From positions 598,435-662,434 of the forward strand of contig NZ_SEWZ01000002.1 in NCBI RefSeq assembly GCF_004307425.1: 64,000 nt of DNA, given 5' to 3'. The notes beneath the pieces were generated by a model that worked only from the letters and a program-made list of their open reading frames with translations, was not told the origin of the DNA and did not search any database. The DNA comes from Aquirufa antheringensis. Lineage in GTDB: Bacteria; Bacteroidota; Bacteroidia; Cytophagales; Spirosomataceae. Below, piece after piece: positions 26,800 through 35,500 of this stretch. Each line of letters opens with the position of its first letter. The first letter of the stretch is position 1. A program made the translations under genes and the position numbers.

Positions 26800-27675
26800 T
26801 TATTCCCCGAAAAGTCCGCTTGATAAATAGCGATCTCCGCGGTCGCAAATGATGCAGACGATCACACCTTCCTCTAACTCAGTCGCTAAGCGTAAGCTGG
26901 CTAAAACACTGCCGCCACTGCTCATCCCACCGAATACGCCTTCGACTTTAGCGAGTGCCTGTGTCATCGCGGTGGCATCTGCTTCTGAAATGTCCATCAC
27001 GCGGTCTACGCGGGAGGGGTCATAGATTTTAGGTCGGTATTCGATAGGCCAGCGGCGGATGCCTGGGATTTTAGAGCCGTCTGTGGGCTGGCAGCCTACG
27101 ATTTGGATGGCTGGATTTTGTTCCTTTAAGTACATCGACGTGCCCATAATGGTGCCCGTGGTGCCCATAGAGCTCACGAAGTGAGTTACGGTGCCTTTTG
27201 TGTCGCGGTAGATTTCGGGTCCCGTCGTTTTGTAATGGGCCAAATAATTATCCGGATTCTCGAACTGATTCAGCATAAAGAACTCGCCGCTGGCGGCTTT
27301 TTCAACGGCGTAATCACGGGCGGATTCGATGCTTTCTGTCAAGGTCACTGTAGCGCCAAAGGCTTCCATCGTCAAGACGCGTTCCCGCGTGGAATTCGCT
27401 GGCATCGCTAATTCGATTTCGATATCATATAAACGGGCAATCATGGCTAACGCGATGCCCGTGTTACCAGAGGTCGCTTCGATGAGCTTCATCCCTGCTT
27501 TCAATTCCCCGCGCTGGATGGCGCCTTCGATCATGTTTTTCGCGGCGCGGTCTTTGACCGAACCTCCCGGATTATTTCCTTCTAACTTCCCGTAAATCTT
27601 GACCTTCGGGTTTGGGTTCAAACGCGATAATTCGACTAAAGGCGTGTTTCCGACTAATTCTAACAGCTGGCTCAT
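26800..27675 (-). CDS. cysM: Cysteine synthase (O-acetylserine sulfhydrylase)
   Basis: The 291-residue enzyme starts with LLELVGNTPLVELSRL, has the PLP lysine at residue 41 in NNPGGSVKDRAA, the substrate loop EATSGNTGIALA, the phosphate-binding SSMGTTGTIMGT and GGMSSGGSV near the end. It converts O-acetylserine and sulfide (or thiosulfate, for CysM-type enzymes) to cysteine in the cytoplasm. The ATG at 27673-27675 fits the family N-terminus; a longer frame to 27732 would overlap cysE and adds only a basic tail. It is last in the dedA-nuoA-bshC-mnmH-cysE-cysM unit, 1 nt after cysE, which supplies its substrate. The cysM versus cysK choice rests on length and sequence feel. Confidence 0.92.
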   Translation of the reverse strand: MSQLLELVGNTPLVELSRLNPNPKVKIYGKLEGNNPGGSVKDRAAKNMIEGAIQRGELKAGMKLIEATSGNTGIALAMIARLYDIEIELAMPANSTRERVLTMEAFGATVTLTESIESARDYAVEKAASGEFFMLNQFENPDNYLAHYKTTGPEIYRDTKGTVTHFVSSMGTTGTIMGTSMYLKEQNPAIQIVGCQPTDGSKIPGIRRWPIEYRPKIYDPSRVDRVMDISEADATAMTQALAKVEGVFGGMSSGGSVLASLRLATELEEGVIVCIICDRGDRYLSSGLFGE

Positions 27676-27676
27676 A

Positions 27677-28480
27677 TTAATCTTGGATAACTTTGACGTT
27701 TTCTTGGTGGTAAATCTTCGTGTTAGGGGCAACGCTGCGCGTTAACCAGACGTTTCCGCCTATAATCGAGTTTTTTCCTACAACCGTCTCGCCGCCTAAA
27801 ATGGTGGCTCCGGAGTAGATGACCACGCCGTCTTCGATAGTGGGGTGGCGCTTCGTGGAAGCCATCGATTTATCGACAGAAAGGGCTCCTAAGGTGACTC
27901 CTTGGTAGATTTTCACGCGTTCCCCTATGATGGTGGTTTCCCCAATCACGATTCCGGTGCCGTGGTCCATAAAGAAATAGCGACCGATGCTTGCGCCAGG
28001 GTGGATGTCGATACCGGTTTTGGAATGGGCATATTCTGTCAAAATCCGCGGAATCAACGGCACTTTCTCCTGGTGCAATCCGTGCGCTAAGCGGTAAAAG
28101 GCCAAGGCGTAAAAGCCGGGATAAGTCCGGATCACTTCGTAGGAAGTGGTCGCCGCCGGGTCGCCCGCCACCATCGCTTCCACGTCCGTTTGCAAGAGGT
28201 CGTAGATGGCTGGAATTTGGCCTAAAAAGCGGTGAGCAATGACCGCAGGATCTTCCGAAAGCTGTTCTTTCATCGAATACAACAGACTTTCAAGCCCATT
28301 TTCGATGCTTTCCCACACGGCTTTCAGTTCGGACACCTCCTTAAAATGCAGTCGCGTTTGTTCCGGGAAAAGCGTCAAAACGATTTTCGTGAACAACTTT
28401 TTGATGTCAGAAGTCGCCGGAAAAGGGGGCGTCTGCTGGTGTTGCGCGACTATCTTGTCTAAAAATTCGTTAGGAAGCAT
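27677..28480 (-). CDS. cysE: Serine O-acetyltransferase
   Basis: The 267-residue protein has a helical N-terminal domain and a left-handed hexapeptide-repeat domain: GIDIHPGASIGRYFFMDHGT (catalytic Asp-His), GIVIGETTIIGERVKIYQGVT, then HPTIEDGVVIYSGATILGG. It makes O-acetylserine from serine and acetyl-CoA, the substrate of the adjacent cysteine synthase. Its start overlaps the end of mnmH by 11 bp. The longer N-terminal region resembles the EpsC-type enzymes common in Bacteroidota. The usual feedback inhibition by cysteine is expected but not shown. Confidence 0.93.
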   Translation of the reverse strand: MLPNEFLDKIVAQHQQTPPFPATSDIKKLFTKIVLTLFPEQTRLHFKEVSELKAVWESIENGLESLLYSMKEQLSEDPAVIAHRFLGQIPAIYDLLQTDVEAMVAGDPAATTSYEVIRTYPGFYALAFYRLAHGLHQEKVPLIPRILTEYAHSKTGIDIHPGASIGRYFFMDHGTGIVIGETTIIGERVKIYQGVTLGALSVDKSMASTKRHPTIEDGVVIYSGATILGGETVVGKNSIIGGNVWLTRSVAPNTKIYHQENVKVIQD

Positions 28481-29489
28481 GGCTTAAAAGTAAATCGGTT
28501 TGTTCGACCGGGTCCAGCGTGCGGACCTCGATGCGGGTGATTTTGTCGTTTTCTCTTTGGCCTAAACCGTACATATAGGCCTTATCGTAGTAATAGAGCG
28601 TGATTTCCGCGACTAAACTAAAGTCGTCTGCCTCTAGCGCTTCCATCGCGATGGCGTAGCGATCCAGGCCTAAACGCTTCTTTATTTTGCCCAAAGCCGT
28701 AGCCAAATCCTCCTTCGGATAAGACGCATACACATTCACTAAGTGCGGCAAACGGTAGACCGGTTCAATATCTAAAAACGTGACAGGAGCCTCTCTGAGC
28801 TGATTATAGAGCGATGCCCCCATAAATACCTGACCTATGTGGCGGCTTTCATCCTCCACCCAGATCTCCTGGCCGTAATCAAAACCGCACAAAATGCGGT
28901 GTACTTCATTCTCAAAATGCTCACTCGTAGGCTGTACTTCCTGGCCTAAATGCCCAAAAGCCGACCCTCTATGGTGCGCAATTCCTTCTAAATCGAGTAC
29001 CTGATGTCCTCTTTTCGCTAATTCATGCAAGATCTCCGTCTTCCCAGATCCCGTCTTCCCACCCAAAACGCGGAAGGGAATGGGTTGTTCGAAAATGGCT
29101 AATACCTCGTTGCGGTAGGCCTTGTAGCCACCCACGAGGATTTTGACCTGCAATCCAGCCGTCTCAAAAAGCCAGGCCATACTGCCGCTTCGCATGCCTC
29201 CGCGCCAGCAATGGACGAGGATGGTGTTGTCGACGGCTAGCTTTTTGGCCTTTTTCACCCAGGTCGCTAGTTGCGGACCCACGAATTCTAAGCCTAATTC
29301 AATCGCTTTGTCCTTCCCTTTTTGTTTGTAGCAGGTGCCCACCGCCGCGCGCTGTTCATCATCGAAAATAGGAAAGGAAATCGCTCCCGGAATCCGTGCC
29401 CGCGTATATTCGCCAGGCGATCGGACATCGAGCACCGGGTACGTTTTTGCGGCTTCGAGGAAGTCTGACGGACTGAGTTTTTCGGGCAT
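28470..29489 (-). CDS. mnmH: tRNA 2-selenouridine(34) synthase MnmH
   Basis: The 339-residue protein has an N-terminal rhodanese domain (VLDVRSPGEYTRARIPGA; catalytic Cys94 in LVHCWRGGMRSGSMAW) and a C-terminal P-loop domain (LGGKTGSGKTEIL, HHRGSAFGHLG, DESRHIG). MnmH (SelU/YbbB) replaces sulfur by selenium in 2-thiouridine at the wobble position of some tRNAs, passing through a geranylated intermediate. The selenophosphate synthase it would need is not in the window. The neighbours make cysteine and bacillithiol, which suggests a sulfur/selenium theme. Confidence 0.94.
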   Translation of the reverse strand: MPEKLSPSDFLEAAKTYPVLDVRSPGEYTRARIPGAISFPIFDDEQRAAVGTCYKQKGKDKAIELGLEFVGPQLATWVKKAKKLAVDNTILVHCWRGGMRSGSMAWLFETAGLQVKILVGGYKAYRNEVLAIFEQPIPFRVLGGKTGSGKTEILHELAKRGHQVLDLEGIAHHRGSAFGHLGQEVQPTSEHFENEVHRILCGFDYGQEIWVEDESRHIGQVFMGASLYNQLREAPVTFLDIEPVYRLPHLVNVYASYPKEDLATALGKIKKRLGLDRYAIAMEALEADDFSLVAEITLYYYDKAYMYGLGQRENDKITRIEVRTLDPVEQTDLLLSHAS

Positions 29490-30961
29490 TATAGGGTTAT
29501 TTCGTAGAATTCGAAGTGTAATGGATCGAATGTCTGTAGTAAATCGTGTATAAAATCGGGGTAATCACTCGCGAATTCGAGGAAGTTCGTATGTCTTTCC
29601 TGCCATTCTCCAGCAGGGAATAAGGCTTCTTTTAGTGCCAAAACCTGTCTCACCTCATCCCCCTGATTACGCTCTTCCGCGCGCTTTAATTTCTTCGCTA
29701 ACCGCTCCAAGCCTTTTGTCCAGCGTGCCTGCTCTGCGTGCACACTAGCTTCTAAAGTAGGATCGATGGCTTTTGCCCTGGCGGCCAGTTCCGCTAAAAT
29801 AGGCATCAGATTTTGCGCCTCTTGATCGGTATCCAACTTATGTGACGTGCGTCCCGCCACAAAATCACGTCTTAGCGCTAATTCATTTTTAAACAAATCC
29901 GCTAAACTCAGGCCTAATTTCTCCGCTTTCTCTACCTGTTTCTGCGTCTTCACGATCGCAAAATTACGCGGCAATAAAATAGGGAATGGAACCTGGTGTA
30001 AATCAAATATACCTTTCAATTGCAACCAATAAGCCACCTCCGCCGGGCCTCCGATGTAGGCTAGGTTAGGTAAAATGACTTCTTGGTACAAGGGTCGCAA
30101 GATCACATTCGGGCTAGCTTTGGTGATATCCACCGAATCCCCTGTTTCCAAACGAACGCGATCGTTATCTGTTAATTCAAACAAGTTCACTGGACGCGCC
30201 GAAACCTGTGTCTTGTAGCCTAAGGCTTCTAATTTCTCAGTCGTCGCCCGTACAATCGGCTCGTGAACCTGTTGCTTTAAATCCGCCTCCATGATAGGAG
30301 CAAAAATCGACTTCAATCGCGCATCATCTGCATCGAGACAGACTAAACCCTCAGCCCCGAAAAGCGCGTGCATATACATTCTCACTGCTTCTGAGAGGTT
30401 TTTTCCCTCTGAATAGGCCTTGTCGAAGATCTCATTTCTCAACGGAATGCGAGGGAAATCGCTCAATGAAAAGCGACCTACGGCACCTTTTTGGGAAGTA
30501 TTCCACTCGTATTTCGTCCCAAAAGCAAAGAAGTGATTGATCTCCTCAAAATCATGGTCCTCCGTCGCCATCCAATAAACAGGGACAAAGCGCTGAGTGG
30601 GATACGCTTTTTGAAGTTTTCGCGCCAGATTAATGGTCGAGACTAACTTATAAATCACATAAAGGGGACCCGTATAAATATTTAACTGATGTCCCGTGGT
30701 TACCGTAAAGGTATTCTCATCGCGAAGATCCACCGCTGGCATTTCAGCACCTATCGCGGCATATTGCTCGCTTAAAACAGTCTGAAGAACCTCACGTGTA
30801 GCAAATGGGAACGATTTTTTCTCTGAAATTTGGTCTTTGAAATTTGAGATCTTTGGGCCATTGCCGTAAAACTCCTTTAACACCGGCTTCTCTGCTAGAT
30901 AATCCAGTAACAGTTTGGAAAAAGCGTTCAGCGAAGTGAGTGTATGCGTTTTATGATCCAT
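29489..30961 (-). CDS. bshC: Bacillithiol synthase BshC (cysteine-adding enzyme)
   Basis: The 490-residue protein has the BshC core: TTGHQLNIYTGPLYVIYKL, VPVYWMATEDHDFEEINH, NVILRPLYQEVILPNLAYIG and PAEVAYWLQLK, and a C-terminal coiled-coil region. BshC joins cysteine to glucosaminyl-malate to make bacillithiol, the main low-molecular-weight thiol of many Bacteroidota and Firmicutes. Its position just upstream of cysE and cysM is consistent, as these supply cysteine. It overlaps the flanking nuoA and mnmH genes by one base each (TAATG-type junctions). It is somewhat shorter than typical BshC of about 530 residues. Confidence 0.93.
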   Translation of the reverse strand: MDHKTHTLTSLNAFSKLLLDYLAEKPVLKEFYGNGPKISNFKDQISEKKSFPFATREVLQTVLSEQYAAIGAEMPAVDLRDENTFTVTTGHQLNIYTGPLYVIYKLVSTINLARKLQKAYPTQRFVPVYWMATEDHDFEEINHFFAFGTKYEWNTSQKGAVGRFSLSDFPRIPLRNEIFDKAYSEGKNLSEAVRMYMHALFGAEGLVCLDADDARLKSIFAPIMEADLKQQVHEPIVRATTEKLEALGYKTQVSARPVNLFELTDNDRVRLETGDSVDITKASPNVILRPLYQEVILPNLAYIGGPAEVAYWLQLKGIFDLHQVPFPILLPRNFAIVKTQKQVEKAEKLGLSLADLFKNELALRRDFVAGRTSHKLDTDQEAQNLMPILAELAARAKAIDPTLEASVHAEQARWTKGLERLAKKLKRAEERNQGDEVRQVLALKEALFPAGEWQERHTNFLEFASDYPDFIHDLLQTFDPLHFEFYEITL

Positions 30962-31431
30962 TATTTAGGTCCGGAATGTTTTGTTCTAATGCTATCGTAA
31001 ACGCTGTCTGGGATAGGAATGTTCAATTTCTCCGCAGCCGTTTCTGGTTTTTCCCAATTTAAATACCCTTTTACCCAAGCAAAAGCGAGTCCCAAAGCCA
31101 GGATTCCCACGAATAATAAAATCTCGAATACCGCATACATCGGGAATTCCGGTGCTGCTGCAGATAGAGCTTTGTCTTTTAATAGGGTGGCCGTGGGGAA
31201 TAAGAATACTAATTCGATTTCGAACAGGACGAAGAGCAGGGCAATCACGTAAAAGCGCGGATTGAAGCGAATATTGGCGTTTCCTACCGGTGCTTCGCCG
31301 GATTCGTAGGTGGAATTCTTCTCGACATTGGGGCGATTTGGGCGAATAAAGCGGGCAAGGGTTAAGATCAAGCCCAGGAATAGCATTCCTGCGCCTAAAA
31401 ATGCCGCCACATAGCCAAATTGCTCGATCAT
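30961..31431 (-). CDS. nuoA: NADH-quinone oxidoreductase subunit A
   Basis: The 156-residue protein has three membrane helices with the family motif YESGEAPVGNANIRFNPRFYVIALLFVLFE (given as positions about 43-72), in which the conserved Glu residues of helix 2 are present (FEIELVF). NuoA is an inner-membrane subunit of complex I. No other nuo gene is nearby, so subunit A is separated from the rest of the complex. It overlaps dedA by 4 bp and bshC by 1 bp, so it is translated as part of a mixed operon. Confidence 0.92.
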   Translation of the reverse strand: MIEQFGYVAAFLGAGMLFLGLILTLARFIRPNRPNVEKNSTYESGEAPVGNANIRFNPRFYVIALLFVLFEIELVFLFPTATLLKDKALSAAAPEFPMYAVFEILLFVGILALGLAFAWVKGYLNWEKPETAAEKLNIPIPDSVYDSIRTKHSGPK

Positions 31432-32045
31432 TTTCTCAATTTCAAATATCCCTTCACCACCGTAAACGTGGTAACTGCTAGGAAGAATAGAATGATGTAT
31501 TGTACGTAGTTGATGATGCCGGGGAAATTTTGGCCTAAATAAAAACCTGCGGTCACTAAAATGCCCACCCAGAGCGCACCTCCCACCAGGTTCAATAAAA
31601 TAAATTTATACCAGGAAAGGTGACTAATTCCCGCCAAAATAGGCGTGAAAGTCCGCACAATAGGCAAAAAGCGACTGATCACCAGCGCCATAAATCCGTA
31701 TTTGTCAAAAAATTCCCGGGTCGATTCCAAGTGTTTCTTCTTGAAAAACCAACCATCTGGCCTATTCATCAGCGATTTGCCAAAAAACCGCCCCACTAAA
31801 TACCCCACAAAGGAACCGATGACGGCGGCTAGAAAAATACTTAACAAAAGGGAGCTCAATGGCTCTTTCAGCACGCCGGTACCCCCAAAAACACCCGTCA
31901 AAAACAACAGATAATCCCCAGGCAGGAAAAAGGCAAAGAAGAGGCCATTCTCGGCGAAAACAATCAAGGTAATGACCATCAATCCAGAGCGGATAATGGT
32001 TTCAGAATCAGTGAGCTGATGCCACAAAAGATTTATTTCATCCAT
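31428..32045 (-). CDS. DedA family membrane protein
   Basis: The 205-residue protein has 4-5 membrane helices and the DedA/VTT-domain motifs FFLPGDYLLFLTGVFGG, GSFVGYLVGRFFGK, FMALVISRFLPIVRTFTPILAG and NLVGGALWVG. DedA proteins are flippase-like inner-membrane proteins linked to recycling of undecaprenyl phosphate and to phospholipid handling. It is first in the six-gene unit ending with cysM. The promoter was not recognised; the gene faces a divergent short gene at 32128. Confidence 0.9.
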   Translation of the reverse strand: MDEINLLWHQLTDSETIIRSGLMVITLIVFAENGLFFAFFLPGDYLLFLTGVFGGTGVLKEPLSSLLLSIFLAAVIGSFVGYLVGRFFGKSLMNRPDGWFFKKKHLESTREFFDKYGFMALVISRFLPIVRTFTPILAGISHLSWYKFILLNLVGGALWVGILVTAGFYLGQNFPGIINYVQYIILFFLAVTTFTVVKGYLKLRK

Positions 32046-32115
32046 GATTTAGGCCGTCATTCCATCTTAAATTAAAATGAAAACATAAATATGGGTGAAA
32101 AATTCGAATTTTTGT

Positions 32116-32123
32116 TACATTTG
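32116..32123 (+). promoter_or_regulatory. -7 promoter box directly before ATG
   Basis: TACATTTG fits TAnnTTTG and ends 4 nt before the ATG at 32128; the linker is GGGG. No standard -33 TTG. Confidence 0.45.
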
Positions 32124-32127
32124 GGGG

Positions 32128-32511
32128 ATGAAAAATGTCATGGCTTATGTTCTTTTTGTGATCCTATTTGCCGGCGGCTTATTGCCCAAGGTGGGGATGG
32201 AGCAGTCCATCAAGGCGAACGAACTGGTGAAGCATTTTCAAGATCACAAGAAGCAGGCTCCGGCGGGTTTCAGTTTTGTGGACTTTCTTTGGATGCATTA
32301 TGCGGCTGATTCGAAGCACGCAAAAACAACCCAACATCCGAGTTTACCTTCATTCGATTTCTCAGGTGCGATGGGCTTCGTTTTGCCCGCAGTTACCTTC
32401 TTTTTCATGAGTGCTGTCGCGCTCATCGTAGCGCGTCGCCGCTCAGAATTCTACGAAAACAACTACCATTTCTCGATGGAGCGTGTCTTAATCGCGCCTC
32501 CCCGGTTTTAA
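32128..32511 (+). CDS. Hypothetical membrane protein
   Basis: The 127-residue protein has an N-terminal membrane helix (NVMAYVLFVILFAGGLLP), a soluble loop of about 50 residues (KANELVKHFQDHKKQ ... SFDFSGAMG) and a second helix (FVLPAVTFFFMSAVALIVA), ending in a conserved-looking tail ENNYHFSMERVLIAPPRF. No family recognised. The start at 32128 is chosen because a -7 promoter box lies immediately upstream; an ATG at 32095 precedes it. It lies 58 nt upstream of the metal-efflux gene on the same strand and could be co-expressed with it. Confidence 0.7.
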   Translation: MKNVMAYVLFVILFAGGLLPKVGMEQSIKANELVKHFQDHKKQAPAGFSFVDFLWMHYAADSKHAKTTQHPSLPSFDFSGAMGFVLPAVTFFFMSAVALIVARRRSEFYENNYHFSMERVLIAPPRF

Positions 32512-32569
32512 AATTACGCCTGTTCTGTACGGTCTCAAGCCGTTTATATCAAAGCTTAATTTTTAAAAC

Positions 32570-35500
32570 ATGATTAATTCCATTATCAGTTTCAGTATAC
32601 GCAATAAATTAGTGGTCGGGCTTTTTGTCCTGGGGCTGATTTTTTGGGGAGGCTATTCGCTGAGCAAACTGCCCATCGATGCCCTGCCAGACATTACGTC
32701 GAACCAAGTGCAGGTGATCACCCAATCCCCGGCTCTGGCCGCCTCCGAGGTGGAGAAGTTTATCACCTATCCTTTGGAGATATCGTTACGAACAATCCCC
32801 AATGTAAAGGATATTCGGTCCATTTCTCGGATGGGTATGTCCATTATTACGGTCGTTTTCGAGGATGAGGTCGCCACCGAAGTGACCCGGCAGCAAGTGG
32901 CCGAAAAATTAAAAGCGGCTGAGCCCTACCTTTTACAAGGGTCTGGCATTCCCGAATTAGCGCCCATCACCACCGGTCTAGGCGAGTTTTTTCAATACAC
33001 CCTAGAGGTGGATCCTGCATTTAAAGATCAATATTCCCTTGCGGATTTGCGGACTTACCAGGATTGGATTATTAAACGTCAGCTCTTAGGAATCAAGGGC
33101 GTGGTAGAAGTGAGTTCCTATGGAGGGCACTTGAAGCAATATGAAGTGGCGGTAGATCCAGAGCGATTACGTGCCATGAACGTGAGCGTAAATGAGGTAT
33201 TTAAGGCGATTCAGATCAATAATTCGAATTCCGGAGGTGGCTATATAGAGAAAGGTACGGATGCTTATTTCATCCGTTCGGAGGGAATGTTGACTTCGTT
33301 AGAGGATATTGAGAATACGGTGGTTTCCCAAAGAGGGGAGGCGGGCTTGCCCGTTCTAGTGAAGGATGTGGCCAAAGTAGGCTTCGGGAAAGCGATCCGC
33401 TATGGAGCGATGACCAGAAATGGAAAGGGAGAGGCGGTAGGTGCCGTGATGTTGCTTTTAAAAGGGGCGAATGCAAATCAGGTGGTTCAAGATGTGAAGG
33501 CTCAGCTGGAAATCATTGGCAAAACCCTACCCCAAGGAGTTCACGTGGTTCCCTATTTAGACCGCAGCGTGTTAATCGGTCGCGCCATCAATACGGTGGA
33601 GAAGAACTTGATCGAAGGAGGTTTGATCGTCGTGTTTATCTTAGTTTTACTACTGGGAAATCTGCGCGCCGGCTTGATCGTGGCCTCGGTGATTCCACTC
33701 TGTTTATTGTTTGCCTTTGCGCTGATGCACATTTTCGGGGTGTCTGCGAACCTGATGAGTTTAGGGGCGATTGATTTTGGCCTCATTGTGGATGGCGCCG
33801 TCATCATTGTGGAGTCCATTATACACCGGCTCCACAGCCATCGAAAAGGCGAGGAATTGAGTCAGCAGGCGATGGATGAGGAAGTGGGGATTTCTGCCAA
33901 AGCGATTTTCGGCTCCGCTGCCTTTGGCGTCATCATCATCTTGATCGTTTACCTACCCATTATGGCTTTAGGTGGAATCGAGGGCAAGATGTTTAGACCG
34001 ATGGCGCAAACAGTTAGTTTCGCCATCTTAGGTGCGCTGATTCTTTCGCTGACTTATGTGCCCATGATGTCTGCCTTGTTTTTAAGCAAGAAAATCAGTC
34101 ACGAAATCACGATTGCGGATCGCATTATGGGTTTTTTATACCGCGGCTATCAACCCCTCATTCATTGGGCCTTGAAGCAACGCAAGTGGGTGGTGATCGG
34201 GGCTTTTGGCCTATTTAGCGCCAGTATTGCCCTCTTTATGACTTTAGGCGGTGAGTTTATTCCGGAATTAAACGAAGGCGATTTTGCGGTAGAGACGATT
34301 TTGCCTACGAATGCCTCTCTTTCCCAAAGTATTAAAATCAATTCCGCGGCTCAAGCGATGTTATTGAAGAAATTTCCCACGGAAGTGAAGCAAATTGTTT
34401 CCCGCATCGGAGCCTCTGAAATCCCAACGGACCCGATGGGCGTGAATGCCTGCGATTTAATAATCCAATTAAAGGATCCGTCGGAATGGAAAAATGCGGA
34501 GACGATGGAGGAATTAGAGGCCAAAATGGATGCGGCATTAGACGTCTACCCAGAAGTGAATTTCGAGTTCACGCAACCGATTCAAATGCGTTTTAACGAG
34601 CTGATCGCGGGAGTGAAATCGGATATTGCGGTGAAGATTTTTGGGGAAGATCTCCAAGAATTATTTGATCATGCGACCGAAGCCTCTCGCTACATCCGCA
34701 GCATCGACGGCGTAGGGGACATCAAAGTCCAGCAAATCGACGGCATCCCGCAATTAGTGGTGAAATACAATCGTGTGAAGATGGCGCAATATGGCTTGAA
34801 TGTGAACGAAGTTAACTCCGCCATCAAGATGACTTTCGCCGGAGAAACGGCCGGAATCGTCATGGAAGGCGAGAAAAGATTCGACTTAGTAGTTAGAATG
34901 GATTCCGTTCACCGCCAAGACATTCAGAATTTGCGCGAACTCTACATCGACTTGCCATCTGGCTCTCAAATTCCCTTACAAGAAGTGGCGGAGGTAAATT
35001 ACGAAAACGCGCCATTAGAAATTTCCAGAGATAATACGCACCGCCGCATTACCATCGGGATTAATGTCCGAGGTCGTGACGTGGAAAGCGTGGTGGCTGA
35101 TATCCAAAAAGTCATGAAAAATAAGATCACTTTGCCGGCGGGTTATTACGTGACCTATGGCGGAACGTTTGAGAATTTACAGGCGGCGAAATCGCGTTTG
35201 GCTTTAGTAGTTCCGATCGCGTTAGCGCTGATTTTTGTACTCTTGTTTTTTACCTTCCAAAGCTTCTTAGAAGCCGCCATCATCTACTTGGCGATTCCTT
35301 TATCAGCTATCGGGGGTGTGGTTGCTCTTTGGTTACGCGGGATGCCGTTCTCGGTTTCGGCGGGGATCGGATTTATCGCTTTATTCGGTGTCGCGGTCTT
35401 GAACGGAATTGTGTTGCTTTCCTTCTTTAAGCAATTAGCAGACGAGGGGTTGGGCGTGGAAGAACGTTTGAAGAAAGGATTGGAGTTGCGTTTTAGACCC

